The notes under the pieces: generated by a model
Seen by the model: only the letters and a program-made list of their open reading frames with translations
What the model was told of the DNA's origin: nothing
Databases searched by the model: none
Assembly: GCA_973895155.1 (NCBI GenBank)
Contig: OZ316891.1
Span: forward strand, 7,378,001-7,442,000
DNA: 64,000 nucleotides
Direction of reading: 5' to 3'
From: Marsupella aquatica
Taxonomy: Eukaryota > Marchantiophyta
Made by a program: the position numbers and the translations under genes
Part shown: one piece after another, positions 47,174 through 59,423 of the stretch
How the letters are laid out: each line of letters begins with the position of its first letter
Numbering within the stretch: position 1 is the stretch's first letter

Positions 47174-49474
47174 CTCTTCCCCGGCTTTCTTCATAGCATT
47201 TTCAGTGAAGATCCTTTGTTGGCCATCGGCATTTAAAGCCGGAAGATGTGTAACGATCACTACATTTTGCTCTACAATCCACCTGGCCACCATGTCCAAT
47301 AACTCTGATGCATTCTTCTGAGCGTGTTTGGTGAATGGCTTGGGGGTAGTCTTTGACCGCTTGTTTGTATCTGCTACAAACGTGCGCAATTTGGCCTCCA
47401 CTTTGTAGGTCTTCATCAAACCCATGGCTCTCATGCACAATACTAGTTTGGCGTCTTTGGTGAGCTTTTCAAAATTCTGCAAAAGTTACAGTCTTTGGTG
47501 AGCTTTTTAAAATATGGTAGTACACCAATGACAAGCTATAAATGATTATTTACAGAATCGTGCAAAACTTCTCAGTATATGCTTACTATATTGGAGTCTC
47601 CAGAAGCCTGGGACTTGTTACTTCTCGTCGACCGGGTTCCTTGAGCACACAAAACTTCTTCCTGGTTTGCCTGTACATATATAATGACCACATAATGAGA
47701 CCACAAGAGTACGTTCCATACATACAATTTCTGTCTACACATTGTACACAATGATGGCTGCAACCTAATAAAGACTGCTGGCTTACAATGGATGGAAATA
47801 AGAAATCATACCATGTTTTTGCCGGTCAACAACCGTTCCCTTGCATCCTCCTGTACCTTTGTTGAAATAGCTCGAAATGAAGGTACGTTTTCTTTGCCTG
47901 GGTTTGGACCCTTGCCTCTTCGTGCTCTACTCAATGGTTGATTTAGGTCCCGAATGCTTGCAAGGACTCCACCTTGTTCCTTCTCGGTCTTAACCTGCCA
48001 TGCATATGTGGATGTGCAAATCATTGTATATATTGGTGAACCTAGGCTCAAAGTAGAATGAATTGCAAAGTCATATACATCACTTACAATAGAACTTTTA
48101 GGCCATTATAATAATTGCAATATACAAAACCTATACATACAATGATATATGATATATACCTTGGACAGTAGCGGGTTGTTTCCCCCTGCAGGACTGCTCT
48201 CAATCTTTTGTCTTTTTACCTGAAAAATAAGTATAAAGCAAACTCGGTGTCTTAATTTTAATTACGTACGTATGATATATAAGAACGCAACTAGCATGAC
48301 AAAATACTCGTACCTCCGGTTCTGGTTGATCATTAGGCCTTATATTAGTGTCTTCATCATCATCGTCAGATTCAATGTAAAGTTGGGTGGATATAGTGAA
48401 GCAATCAACTTGCAAGTTGATAGTTGATGTTGACGATGTTTTCTCCTGGCTGCATGTAGTGGTATCCAGTACTTCAGTATCCTCGCTTGGCTCTCCATCG
48501 CTGGACCTGACCGCATCATCTGCTTTGCTTTCCTCTCTATGCTCTACTTCCGCCCCTCCCTCTGCATCTTCTTCATGGCCAGCTAATGCCAACACTCGCT
48601 TCTTCGGTTTTGAAAGAGGGTTTTCCTCAACGTCAGGCATCTCTGGTAACCCCGCTCCATTGGAGGCCTTTCCTGAGACAGCAGAACCCTCAGGAGAGGG
48701 ACCTATCTCCGGTAACCCCGCTCTCTTGGAGGTCTTTCCTGAGACAGCAGAACCCTGAGGAGAGGGACCTGAATACGATTGGCATACTTTATGAGCCAGA
48801 TTGGGACTCATGGAACAATATGCTCTCGGAACAAAAATGGACATGTCCTGCAATATGTACATGCACATCAATAGTGACGGTGCATGAGTGCCAGGGAATC
48901 TTGCAATATAAATATATTGTAGAAAACCACATTCATTCAACATCTCTACCTCTCGATACATATCGACTGGGCAACATGAAAAAACCTGCAAAACCCGGAG
49001 AAGCAGATTCATTCCGATGCAATGAACCTAGGGTTGGTAAATGGATATATATATTTATATATGTATATGGCACCATACTTACTGGTTTTAAGTGCCCAAA
49101 CTGTACCATCTGCAGACCCTTTGAAGGTGTCATTAATGGCACCCAGTAAGGCGCCAGCAATGACGGATTACCATCAGACAAGGCCTTCATGAACTTAATC
49201 TTCCACCATCTCACTTTCTTAATAACATGGACGCTCTCTGGTATTCCACGACCAACGACCTCTCCACTGTACTGCCCCCTATACCTTACAGACTTATCGG
49301 CGTCTCTCATTTGCAGTTCTACCAAGGTCACCTTGAATGCATGTGCACGAAGTTCCACAAAAATCTCCGGGTATGATTGTCCATGTCCAATGGCAATCGC
49401 TTCATCTGCATCTGGTTCTACCTTCATATCTGCAAAATCAGTCGGCTCCTTTTTTCGGGCCGTAGGGATGGCAC
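47174..49474 (-). CDS. Spliced gene of unknown function (at least six exons, partial)
   Basis: Minus-strand exons 49474-49083, 48847-48314, 48219-48160, 47994-47812, 47670-47587 and 47476-47174 connect through five GT-AG introns, all at codon boundaries (phase 0). Joined they encode about 518 residues with no stop, so the splice model is strong. Exon one carries a compact domain-like stretch with VRYRGQYSGEVVGRG and PYWVPLMTPSKG. Exon two is low complexity, with an imperfect 25-residue duplication (GPSPQGSAVSGK and GPSPEGSAVSGK) and an acidic ESDDDDED patch. The final exon is helical and basic, with LRTFVADTNKRSKTT and LLDMVARWIVEQN. Both ends are incomplete: an acceptor precedes the first exon and a donor follows the last. 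I recognise no family. Position between a GGGTAT array and a Tnp2 relic suggests an accessory transposon protein, comparable in place to TnpA. Confidence 0.7.
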
Positions 49475-51788
49475 CTGCAATGAAATTCAGTGCAAGTACT
49501 TGAGGTTAATTCCAGGGTATTTCCAGGTTATTTCCAAGTTGCGAAACATAGAACACAGTTCATTGCCAAAATCAATGGCACTGCGCTAACTAATGAATAG
49601 GGGATTTAGGAGTTGCGGTCATGATTATACAGCTGGGAAATTTTCCCTCACTCTACTATTCTAGGCCTAACTCAAAAGTCCACGCAGTTTGGATTACTAT
49701 GACAAGTTAGGACAAGATACAAACTATTCCCATGGAGACTAGCGCAGCCTGCACTTCGGGAAAGTAAAGCCGCCAGCTGCGATGACCTTCTGATCAATCA
49801 GAAGCCTATGTGGCAAATACCTTACATAGGATACCAAGAAGATAAGGCTGGCCTCAGTTTCCCTCCAGTTTCAGAGGGATCATTTCCGCGGGAACGATTC
49901 CAAAGGTACTAAAGAGTGGAGGTCATTGACCGTAGCTCACACCTCCCACTCTAAGTGTTCGATCCTCCTCTATGCGAGCTTAGACAACTTCAGAATAAGT
50001 TTTACACGTTCGCGCCCGATAACATCATCCAAAACATGGAAGTCCACAGGCCACCTGCGGATCTTTGTACTACGTGGGAGAATTCTCTGTCAAATCCCAT
50101 GCCACCTTGTGCGATATCCTGTAATGTGTTTTGGATTTGGTAGAAATTATTGGCAGCACTCGGAGTCAATTCTTTTGATTGCAATAGTTTTTGCTTATGA
50201 TTTGAGTTTGAAATGTGCTCGCAGGTCAAATACAGGGTTCTCGTATACTTCAAAGCGAAAGCAGATCTTACCTAACCCTTTACCACCCACTTCTTCCTTA
50301 GCCCGGGCTTACTAGTAAATATCCTACACTACCACTTACGCATCCTTGAAACTCATTATCGATTTCACCGATCCCAAGGCTGGCCAGCCACCCCCTGTAC
50401 ACCGATCCTTAGAAACCAACTAAACCATATATCTTCTTCGTGTCCGGTGCGCTCTGATTGATGGAACAGGTATGAATCTGGATGTTCAATGATACAGACT
50501 CCGCGATCTATTTTCATGCAACATGCATCATTAATTACATATGGTATGTGGAATGTTTTGTAGGCTACGCAGGTCATATGAAACAGGTAGAGCATTAATA
50601 TCAGAGGAAGTGAAGAAGCAGATGTGACGTAGTTTGTTCTGCCGGTGCGAGGTATGTGAGGGGTATGTTTGGGGTATTTGTGGTTATGCTCGTTCCAACA
50701 CTAATGTTACAAGGTTAGTATGAGAATGAACTCGGATATTTAGAACAGACCACACTTTTTGAGTCTTTGAGATTATAGTTGAAGCAATATACATCATGAG
50801 CGCCATGCTGACAAAGGTGTTGTGGCATCGTCCGAGGCCGATGCCTGTTTTGTGGCAACCGCCCGGGTTGCCAGTATGCTGTCCACCCCCCCTTGCCAAC
50901 CGGTATGCAGTGGTAAGTTGTCGCAAAAGATAATTTTATGACCTATTTTACGCATATGGAAGTTGTCGTCTATTTTTTCATGATTACTTACTTCTTCATT
51001 GAGTTGCAGGCGTTGCCCCGACCTTCAAAGTGCGAACTCCATTATTCATTTACATACATTACCCATCAATTCTCCATAAATATAATGAACACCTACTGGA
51101 ACAAGAACACATCTGCCATAAATGTATTGTTTGGGGTCACGTTGTTTTTACGGTTGTCTATATGCTTGTGTTTTTTTCCCTTCCTGGTCGTTGGGATCGA
51201 TGGAGCCGCGGATCCGCCCAATGAGTTTCAGGTGTTTCTCTGTTTTTTTGGTCTGTTGATGTCCGGAGATTGGGGAGGGGCCCTTACCCAATTCTCCATG
51301 AACTATGATGACCCACTACATGATGTCGCTGCGATCCACAAAAGCGCTATAGTGGCTGAGTTCTATTTGTTGTCCTGTATCAGAGTTTGAAGTTGGAAGT
51401 TTTCCTTGAGAAATTGCGCACAAATTGCAAAATGAAAAATTCCGAGACCCATTCATCGATTAAACACTAGCCGAGACCCATTCATCGATTAAACACCAGC
51501 CGATTAACACCCAATTACTTTTTGGTACGTTTTAACAAACGCATCGTGGACATCACAACCTTCATTTAACAGATGCAGGTCCGAGCGCCCCTTTATTGCA
51601 CATTGAAAATAAGTCGACCATTCACATACATACATTCTGGTCCCACTTGCCCCACAAACCAAGCATACACGTTATGCCATATCAAACCAAAATGGCAGGT
51701 CATTGCATGGCCTGTAGGAACCTTACAAACTAAAAGACTCCTGCCCAAAATGCCAAACCGTCGTACGTTGTGCTTGCATCTGGTCACA
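49475..51788. other. Segment without an assigned gene
   Basis: May contain the missing 5' exons of the minus-strand gene ending at 47174. GGGTATTT motifs lie at 49505-49535 and 50652-50690. A 32-bp direct repeat (CCGAGACCCATTCATCGATT) occurs at 51443 and 51474. The plus-strand frame at 50938-51390 is hydrophobic but lacks any motif. Confidence 0.4.
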
Positions 51789-52497
51789 TCAGATATGAGT
51801 TGCATCCAAACTATCAAGCAGGTCCTGCAATCTACATCTAACAGAACTAAGCTGCGACGCCGTGGCCGGGTCTGAAGCATTAATAGATGATCTTGAAGAT
51901 TCTGTTGTATGCCTCCCTCGTGCAGTATGATAACTTGAAGGTACACTGTCCATCTTCAACTTCGTCTTCCGTGGAGTGACAGAAGTAGGCACCACAGAAT
52001 GCAAGATCTCACAGTCATCATCGCTTACAGGTGACAAGGAATTAATAATGGCCTCACCATCTTTGCAGCGGATCACTACGTCCACACATTCCATCTTTGT
52101 TGTAGCTCTATGGACAGTAGCAAACTGGACAAAGTCTTCCTTCTCGCTAAAATCCTGCGGAGGCATCCCTATGAGATCAGTTGCTGCATCAAAAATCTTA
52201 GCTCGCACTGGAGGGAAGTGTGGCTCGATAGTAGAGTCAACCAGGAACACCTCAAAACGATACCTTTCTGTCCAGGTCCCAGCAGCAACCGAATTATGGG
52301 GACATCGACTTGACCCTTCAACAATGCGATTACACATCCACCCAGGTGTCACGAAGCGAGTGCATCCATGGTATAGAAACTTCGGCGGAAAATCGATTGG
52401 AGCATCAAAATTGACCACAAAAACCCTCATCGATGGGAAGGTCCTCGTTTCTCCAGCATTGCAGCAGCCAACGACATCTTTAAGTGTGGCCATGTCT
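51789..52497 (-). CDS. OB-fold / RPA-like single-strand DNA-binding protein (terminal exon)
   Basis: The frame opens after an acceptor TCTTTTCAG|AG at 52498 and has its first ATG at 52493, giving about 234 residues to the stop at 51789. Around residues 45-75 there are spaced cysteines (GWMCNRI, SSRCPHN). These are followed by RYRFEVFLVDST, AKIFDAATDLIGM and PPQDFSE. Cysteines before a RY-x-hydrophobic strand, then VTxFD-like and LxG elements are the pattern of the zinc-containing OB fold of replication protein A large subunit and of RPA-like proteins carried by some transposons. Two further cysteines normally completing the zinc site are not clear. The C-terminal third is Ser/Thr-rich with a final helix (LQDLLDSLDA). 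A host gene fragment is the main alternative. Confidence 0.45.
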
Positions 52498-53476
52498 CTG
52501 AAAAGAGCCGCCCAGTAGAAATCCAAACAATAGTGGCGAAGGGCAGGCACTCAGCCGGGCGCAAGCACTACTCAGGAAGGGACAAATACCGATCTGCAAT
52601 GGTTGCGAATCAAATGACAAGCCGGACTGCAGAACACTTGACAAATTGTGCAGAGTTGTCACTAGATAAGTACATTATCGTGGGGCGCAAAGTGAATGCA
52701 AGTAGAGGATCTAGAAGGGAGACCTGGAGTTTAGGGCCGAGTTTTGGGAGACGTTGATTTTACGGGGACGTTGACTTTACGGAAGTGGAGCTTTGGGAGA
52801 CGTTCATTTTAGAGAGACGCAGAGTTTTTCTCTTGGGAGACATGGCGGACACTTCGTGTACTTGGGCACGTTTTAATGGAGTAAATATGCGGCAAAATAA
52901 ATCAAATAAAAAAAGACTTTGTCTCCTTCCGTTCTAAATTTCTCTCCCTTCCCCTAACATAAATCTGAGTTTTCATTTTCTGAAGGCATTGGCTGAACTT
53001 GTGGGAGCTTTCCTTACATACATTGAATCTTATAGAGGTTGCTATATGGCTGAACTTGTGATGAGGGGCCTAAAACAGGGCCCATAATAATGTCTACAAT
53101 ACTTTGTCAGTGCCATGTGCCACATGTTTCAAATGTTGGATCTAGGCCCTTATATTGCCAGTTATATGGACCATTGGCACACTTTATGTCACATCATGAT
53201 GACTTACAAGGGGAGAGTTTTTAACACATTTTCCTGCTTTTAAGGTGAAGTTATAAGGGTTTTTGAAGAGGAGGGACACAAAAGCATTGGGTGAGGCAGG
53301 GGTCATTTTGCATTTTAAAACTCTATTTTCTTTTCTTTAGGGGGGGGGGGGGGGTTCACGCACTTAGTATATATTATTACATAAATATGAGAAACATAAA
53401 AATAAGATTGGAAATGATTATCATTTCCTTGCCAAGTCCTGTGAAACGCGACCAAACATACAGCTAGGCAGGCGTA
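52498..53476. other. Gene-free spacer
   Basis: GGGAGACGTT-type repeats lie at 52745-52815 and a poly-G run at 53341-53354. No supported frame; upstream exons of the OB-fold gene could lie here. Confidence 0.4.
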
Positions 53477-53985
53477 TTAATTAATTTAAGGATGAAACAT
53501 GGAGGTAGCTCAGGGTGGGTGGAGGTGGGGGTCACTTCCACCCATTAAATGTTCACATCATGTGCAAATGATCGAAGTAAGGGGCCTTTTATTTATTACC
53601 CTAACCCTAAACCCTAAACCCTAAGACTTGCGCACATATATGCATGCATGCATATGTGGAAGGTTAATTAATTTAAGGATGAAGTATGGAGGTAGCTCAG
53701 GGTGGGTGGGGGTGGGGGTCACTTCCACAAATTCAATGTTCACATCATGTGCAAATGATCGAAGTAAGGGGCCTTTTATTCATTACCCTAACCCTAAACC
53801 CTAAACCCTTACCCTAAACCCTAAACCCTAAGACTTGCACACATATATGCATGCATGCATATGTGGAAGGTTAATTAATTTAAGGATGAAGTATGGAGGT
53901 AGCTCAGGGCGGGTGGGGGTGCGGGTCACTTCCACAAATTAAATGTTCACATCATGTGCACCAAAGTATGGGGCGTTTCAGTCAT
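53477..53985. repeat. ~190-bp tandem repeat containing telomere-type CCCTAAA blocks
   Basis: Three units start TTAATTAATTTAAGGATGAA at 53477, 53664 and 53871 (periods 187 and 207). Each contains GGGGGTCACTTCCAC (or GCGGGTCACTTCCAC) and CACATCATGTGCA, matching the left end of the miniature family at 8267. The first two also carry CCCTAACCCTAAACCC blocks (53602-53624 and 53785-53832); the second block is longer by about 20 bp, which accounts for the longer period. Confidence 0.9.
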
Positions 53986-55834
53986 TATTAATTTGTAAGG
54001 AAGTGCTTAGAAGTAGGGATGAAGTAAGGGGTAACAATTCAAAAAGTCCCACTTTTCATCACACAATTCATTGGTTGCCACATGTCAATAAATGATTGGT
54101 GGGTTTTGTGACCTTCCTATTCCTTTTTGAGAGAGTGATTAAATCAAACATGCATGTTCGCAGATGCATGTATAACAAGTTCAGTGATCCTAAGGTGAAC
54201 TTGGGAGGTAGCTAGGTAGGTACCAATTGTCTCAGTCCCTTAACAATAGAACTTATAAAGCGCCAACTACAAGGTAGATCGAGTGAAACCTCTTAATTAA
54301 ACTGGAACTCCATGGCTCATCATGTGGATGAGAAAACTCATGACCAGTATGTCAAATAATAAGCATGTATGCCATTTGTCATGATTTATACGTACTATCC
54401 TCTATTCATGTTTGTGCAAAGAACAGGTAGTGAAGGCTAGCTAGTATGATATGTCAATGGAAGGGTAATTTAAGGATTAATAATCCGTAATCTAAGGATT
54501 TTGAAGGTTGACCATCATTAACAAGTGTGACACTATATAAGAAGTGATCGAGAGTAAATACATGCCATTCTATATTCAAGTAAGTTAGATTACTTTTGGT
54601 GACAAGCAGATAGACTCTGAATTGATGTGTGTAACTTAACATTTTACAAATGAAGCTCAATTACATTTCAAACTTTATTAAAGTTTGACGAATTGAAAAG
54701 CGGATTATGTACGTAATTATAAAATCAAAATCAAAGTAGAATCCCTCGGCCCTCCCTCTTTTGCTACATTAAGTGAACCCCCCTGAGAACAACCCCCCCC
54801 CCCCCATGTATATCGTTTGATGCATTAAAAATGCCTTGTTATGCATGTAAAAACATTACTTATCCTATCACATTAGATCCTTTTGTAAATTAGTACTAGA
54901 AAATTATTGTTCTTCCTGTGTTAATTTGTCTAAAACTCTGGTAGCTTATAGACTTCATGAAGGTAAACAAACTAGTACTAAAAATAAATTAACAAAGGGA
55001 ATATTAGGCTACACTATATCCCTAGAGGAATATTCCATAGACTACATTACTTATTTAAACTTCAATATATTGCGCCATTACTCTATCTTCATTTAAGAAG
55101 GGGGTATCAACCAATGACCTATTTTCAAATGGTACATTGGGGGTCCTTAACCCCAAAACAAATTGACATGAGCATGTAAGATTGAGGCAACAGGGTATTC
55201 AGGGTCACACAATAATTAGTATGTGTGACACTAATCTTGTGACATTTGAGATGGCTGATGTCGTGGCCAGCCCCTATAACCAGGTGGTATGCATTTGGTG
55301 AACTGGAATGCCATTAAAAAGCTTGGATGACAATTCTATTTACATAGACCATATTGTAAGAAAGGATGGGTCAGATACAAAATAAATAAAGACCTAGACA
55401 GGGCCCAACAACAATTTCAATGTCCCAACAATAATAAAAAACATGCACTTTGAACCAAATATGTCAATAAATTCCCGGAGTAAGTTGCCCAAGAAAGAAA
55501 ACCATACACATGAACTTCAAATTTGAATAGCATAAGCATGAATTCAACATGGTGAGTGACTGCCTTAGAGGGATTAGAGGCAGTGGCCCCGGGCTTGCAG
55601 GGTCAACGATAAGGTTTCCCACCTGGCACATTCGCTCACATGCAACAAGGACGTTTGAATGCTTTCCCGGAGTCATGAATGCCGTGGGCCCCACCTAATT
55701 ATGCACAGTATTCAACATAATAATGAACTTCTCCAATCGTCCTTCCGACAATCCCACCGCGCACATCCACCTCCTGAGGAATTCTGAATCGACTTCGTTG
55801 CAATATTTTGTACACAGGAACGGCAGTGTGCACC
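53986..55834. other. Gene-free spacer
   Basis: AT-rich; poly-C run at 54791-54805. No supported gene. Confidence 0.4.
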
Positions 55835-57965
55835 ATGACGCTAGAACCGAAGGAACGATGCACCTGTCAGTACAAATGTTCGCGCTTATGGGATGGGTAT
55901 GATTTTGTGAGCCCAAGGAATCGAAGACGACATGCAAACTATGACAAGACAGGCAGGGTCATTCCTGCAAAGTTTTTAGTGGACCGTGGGCATCCGGATG
56001 GCCATGGCCTATCGCATCAAGACAGTCATTCTGCTAGCTTCTTAGGTGTTCAAATGTCCCGACAAGAACACAGATATACGGCCCCAACTGTGTTGTACAG
56101 GGCACTTACAGGAGGAGACGGGAATGATGACGTTGGAAGAAACGATTTGCAGGACCTGGATGTTGATGGGATTGGTCAGACGCTTCCCATGCAGTATGGT
56201 ATCCACATAATGCCTTCTAGAATACTGACCGTGGACGAAGCAATTTATCGACAGACTTGGAGATTACAATCAATGCTTGACGAGGCTAAAATGCCTCAGG
56301 CATTGCAGGATAGCATTTTGAAAATGCTATTCGGGAAGATTCAGATTCCCCCATCTACAAATTTGACACCTTCACCCGACCCTCCATCCGACATGGCAAA
56401 TGTAGGACTGGGCGCACTCCTGAGGCACGCTGGTGTGACGTGGGACGGAGGACGCCATGGAATTGATGCATTGTCATCATTCAAGGGTTTGTGTGGCACG
56501 TTTGAGGCATATGGTATGCCAAAAACGCAGCGGTGGAGAATGTGTATTGGACAGAAGCCAAACTGGCATGCTCCCGTAGTCCTACCGTCGTCGCACCAAG
56601 ATGACTACAATGTCCGAACTGGATTGAAGTGCCGTTGTTCAATCGCAGGGACGAAGTGGCATCTAGCCAGGGATTGTTTGCGTTGTTCGGAACGTTGCCC
56701 ATTGGATGGTTGCAGCACGGCTCGCAAGGAGATGCTCCGGTTTGAATATTTCCCCATTGGTCCCATGTTGCGGAAGTTATGTAGCAGTCGATCTGTTTGT
56801 CATGAGTTCCAGGCAATGTGGAGGGACAAAGATAAGTGGTTTAAGAAGGATTCCATGCCCAGACCTGTGTACAAGGAATGGTGGGACGGCTACCGTGCTT
56901 CCGAGCTATCCTACTTTTGGGACACTGGCACACAGTTTGAGATTCCCGTGTTATGCCGAAACTGTTATGCTTGTTGAGTCCTGAGTTGTTGGATACTGCC
57001 AACTAGGATAATGTCAGCAAACAATACGACTTCCAATGCTCAGATTGTGGATCTCGAGTCACGGCCCCGAAACAATTTGCAAAGGTTAGTGATTTCTTCT
57101 TGCGTTACTGTTGTTGCGCACTTTTGTATGACCAGGGTATGGTATGGGTATTTTTAGGGTATTTATGGGTTATGATCTAGAGTAACTTTTGTCTAACTAG
57201 TGTGACCCACCGCATGCAGGGTGATCCCCGAAATATTGCACTCATGGCACATTGGGATGGATTTCAGTCTGCCAAGACTGCCCACAAAAGCACCTGGACT
57301 GTAGAGGTCCAAGTTTTAAGCGCCAGGTCTCAAACCAAAATTCCACCTATCCCTGTTCTTTTTATCCCGCCATGTGATGACGACGACATAGGAAAAAAAA
57401 GCTGAAATGCTTGGATGCTTTCTTAGAACCATTCATAAGAGAACTGGAGGAGTTGTTTGTGGATGGGATAGAGGTGGATTACAATTACCCTGTGGAATTA
57501 TTGGCTGAAGAGGATAATGTACCGAATGACTCCAGGTGTGTGCTACGAGCACTGTTAGCAGTTTTCACTGGAGATCATCCCGCACAATGTAAATTTGGGG
57601 GCTGGAATGTTACAGGTTATTCCGCTTGTAGGAATTGTAAAATGAGCACTCGATGGATGAAGTGCAAGTTTGATCATCCTCGAAAGGAGACTGACCAATC
57701 ACAACCCCGAGGTTTTCTGGGAAGGGCTGTGTATGACAACAATAGGATGCAGATGAGATATCCACCACCTACACAGAAAATTGAAGAGGTGAGGGAGGCG
57801 GCCAGGAACATGACCAGGGCAGGAACAACTGCAGAGAGGATGAAGATAAGCAGGGAGTGCGGGATTTCAAACATGACCAGGGCTTGGCGACTACATGAGC
57901 TTACTGGATTTTGTTTGAGCAAGGATCTGGTGTATGATACAATGCATATCCTTGCTGTCGTATAG
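55835..57965 (+). pseudogene. Tnp2-type (CACTA/En-Spm) transposase, truncated and frameshifted
   Basis: Frame one (ATG at 55835 to 56977, about 380 residues) begins with a CxCxxxC...RRRRH zinc-knuckle-like motif. It later has CRCS, CLRCSERCPLDGC and FEYFPIGPML, typical of the N-terminal half of Tnp2 transposases. A frameshift and a TAG near 57000-57015 interrupt it. A second stretch (57032-57086) restores a YDFQCSDCGSRV zinc pair and splices through a GT-AG intron (57087-57220) into GDPRNIALMAHWDGFQ, which contains the expected catalytic aspartate. An eight-A run at 57392-57399 causes a further frameshift. The frame then continues with LDAFLEPFIRELEELF and CVLRALLAVFTGDHPA to 57965. The remaining C-terminal part expected of the family is missing, cut where the retroelement LTR begins at 57956. 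It cannot encode an active enzyme as it stands. Confidence 0.82.
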
Positions 57966-59346
57966 TGCTAAGTATCAAAAGTGACTCTTCTCACCTAAAA
58001 CCAGGGTTTCGATCCCTTTAAGAACAGATTTCAGAATGAATTGTATAACTTTTATCACTCCGAGTGATTTAGAGTCTTGAGCTCTATGTTGACTTCACTT
58101 CTCAATAAAAAAAATCGAATAAACAAACAACAAAGTAACTGAACTTCTGATTTATGAATTAGAGAAGAAATGAGTAAGGATTTAGAGACTACAAGCTGCT
58201 ACTGCCACTCCTTCAGAAAGGATTTGGGCTCAGTATAGACATGAAATCTATCTCATAATTCATCCATCTCACTCTTCAAAACACAAAGGTTAATGATAAT
58301 GGAATTCTCAATCTGATGAAGCAGAAGCTTTCTGATTGCAAATGAATGATATGATTTAAAATGCCGTCAACATGGTTTGACATCAGCGATACGCAATTCA
58401 GTCAAACTCTAAACCATATTCCAGAATCAAAGCAACAGTACTAACTACTCTGAGAATCAGAATTTACTTCTCATTTATCATTAACTATTCTTGAATTGGC
58501 TAGCGAATCCCGACTCTGCAAGCAAGCCTAGCAGTGAATTCAATACGAGTTTCAGAAATCTGCAACTGAATTCAATCACCACAGGAATCTCTTGAATTCA
58601 ATCTTAACTTCAATCAATATAGCTTTACTTCCATACAAAACACTCACAGCATGCCTTGTTACAATGGAAGGAGGAGAAAACTATTCAGAAGACTCAATTC
58701 TGAATACAGTATTAACTCTATTTCTCTCTACTTCAAATGAGCATTCTACTCTGTCTTATAAGTGCTGGAATCCTAAAATGGAGGAGGTAAGAACAGACGT
58801 GCCTTTCCAAGCTTAAAACTAAACAAGGGAGAAGCACAGCATAAGTACTTCAACAAGGGTGGTAGAATACTACTTTACTAGTAATCTACTTCAAAAACTA
58901 AGTGTTGAGCGGACGCTGCTAGAAGCGTCGGGAGAATCTGGACGCTGCTAGAAGCGTCTTAAGTAAAACCAACGGACGCTGCTCACACTGCTCACAGCGT
59001 CAATACTAGGGTGGACGCTGCTCACAGCGTCGTGTGTTGAAGCTGACGCTTTCCACAGCGTCGGTCGAAATCCTCATAGAGTCTTGGTGGCGGTCGGGCG
59101 CTGCCAAAAGCGTCATGAGGAGGTTGGACGCTTCCGCAGGGTCTTGAGTAAAAGAAACGGGCGCTGGTCACAGCGTCGGGCAAAGTACACTAGGAATCGT
59201 CAGGAAAGCCGGAGATGTCAAATATTTCTATAAGTGTCCAGAACAAGTAAATGTTGGCTGGAAGGTGTCTAAAGTGTAAGTAAATCTTGTGATATGCTAA
59301 AAATAAACAAGTTTCCAGAAAAAATTGCAGGGACACCCATACCACA
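57956..59346 (-). mobile_element. Probable 3' LTR (~1.39 kb) of a minus-strand Ty3/gypsy-type element
   Basis: On the minus strand this begins TGTGGTATGG just after a polypurine tract and ends CTATACGACA at 57956; the two ends are imperfect inverted copies with TG...CA termini. The transposase homology ends exactly at this border, marking an insertion junction. It contains the GACGCTG minisatellite and no coding frame. The second LTR is not recognised in the window, so the boundary is inferred. Confidence 0.6.
58905..59185. repeat. GACGCTG...CAGCGTC palindromic minisatellite, cluster 1
   Basis: About eight short hairpin-capable modules pair GACGCT(G/T) with AGCGTC at 8-12-bp distance, separated by 20-30 bp of unrelated sequence. 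The inverted halves can each form a small stem. They lie within the proposed LTR. Confidence 0.85.
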
Positions 59347-59349
59347 TAG

Positions 59350-59365
59350 CCCTCCACTTAAATTT
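59350..59365 (-). other. Polypurine tract, copy next to the LTR
   Basis: The minus strand reads AAATTTAAGTGGAGGG just before the LTR start. An almost identical tract sits at 62836-62850. Confidence 0.65.
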
Positions 59366-59423
59366 CGCCGTGTCCCCACAAGACATGACCGAATTGAATC
59401 AGAAGCGAGTGACATGTTCTTCA

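Noticed and set aside
48387-49149. Plus-strand frames opposite the spliced minus-strand gene
   Set aside because: The minus strand has consistent splice junctions and codon-boundary introns; the plus frames mirror low-complexity coding DNA.
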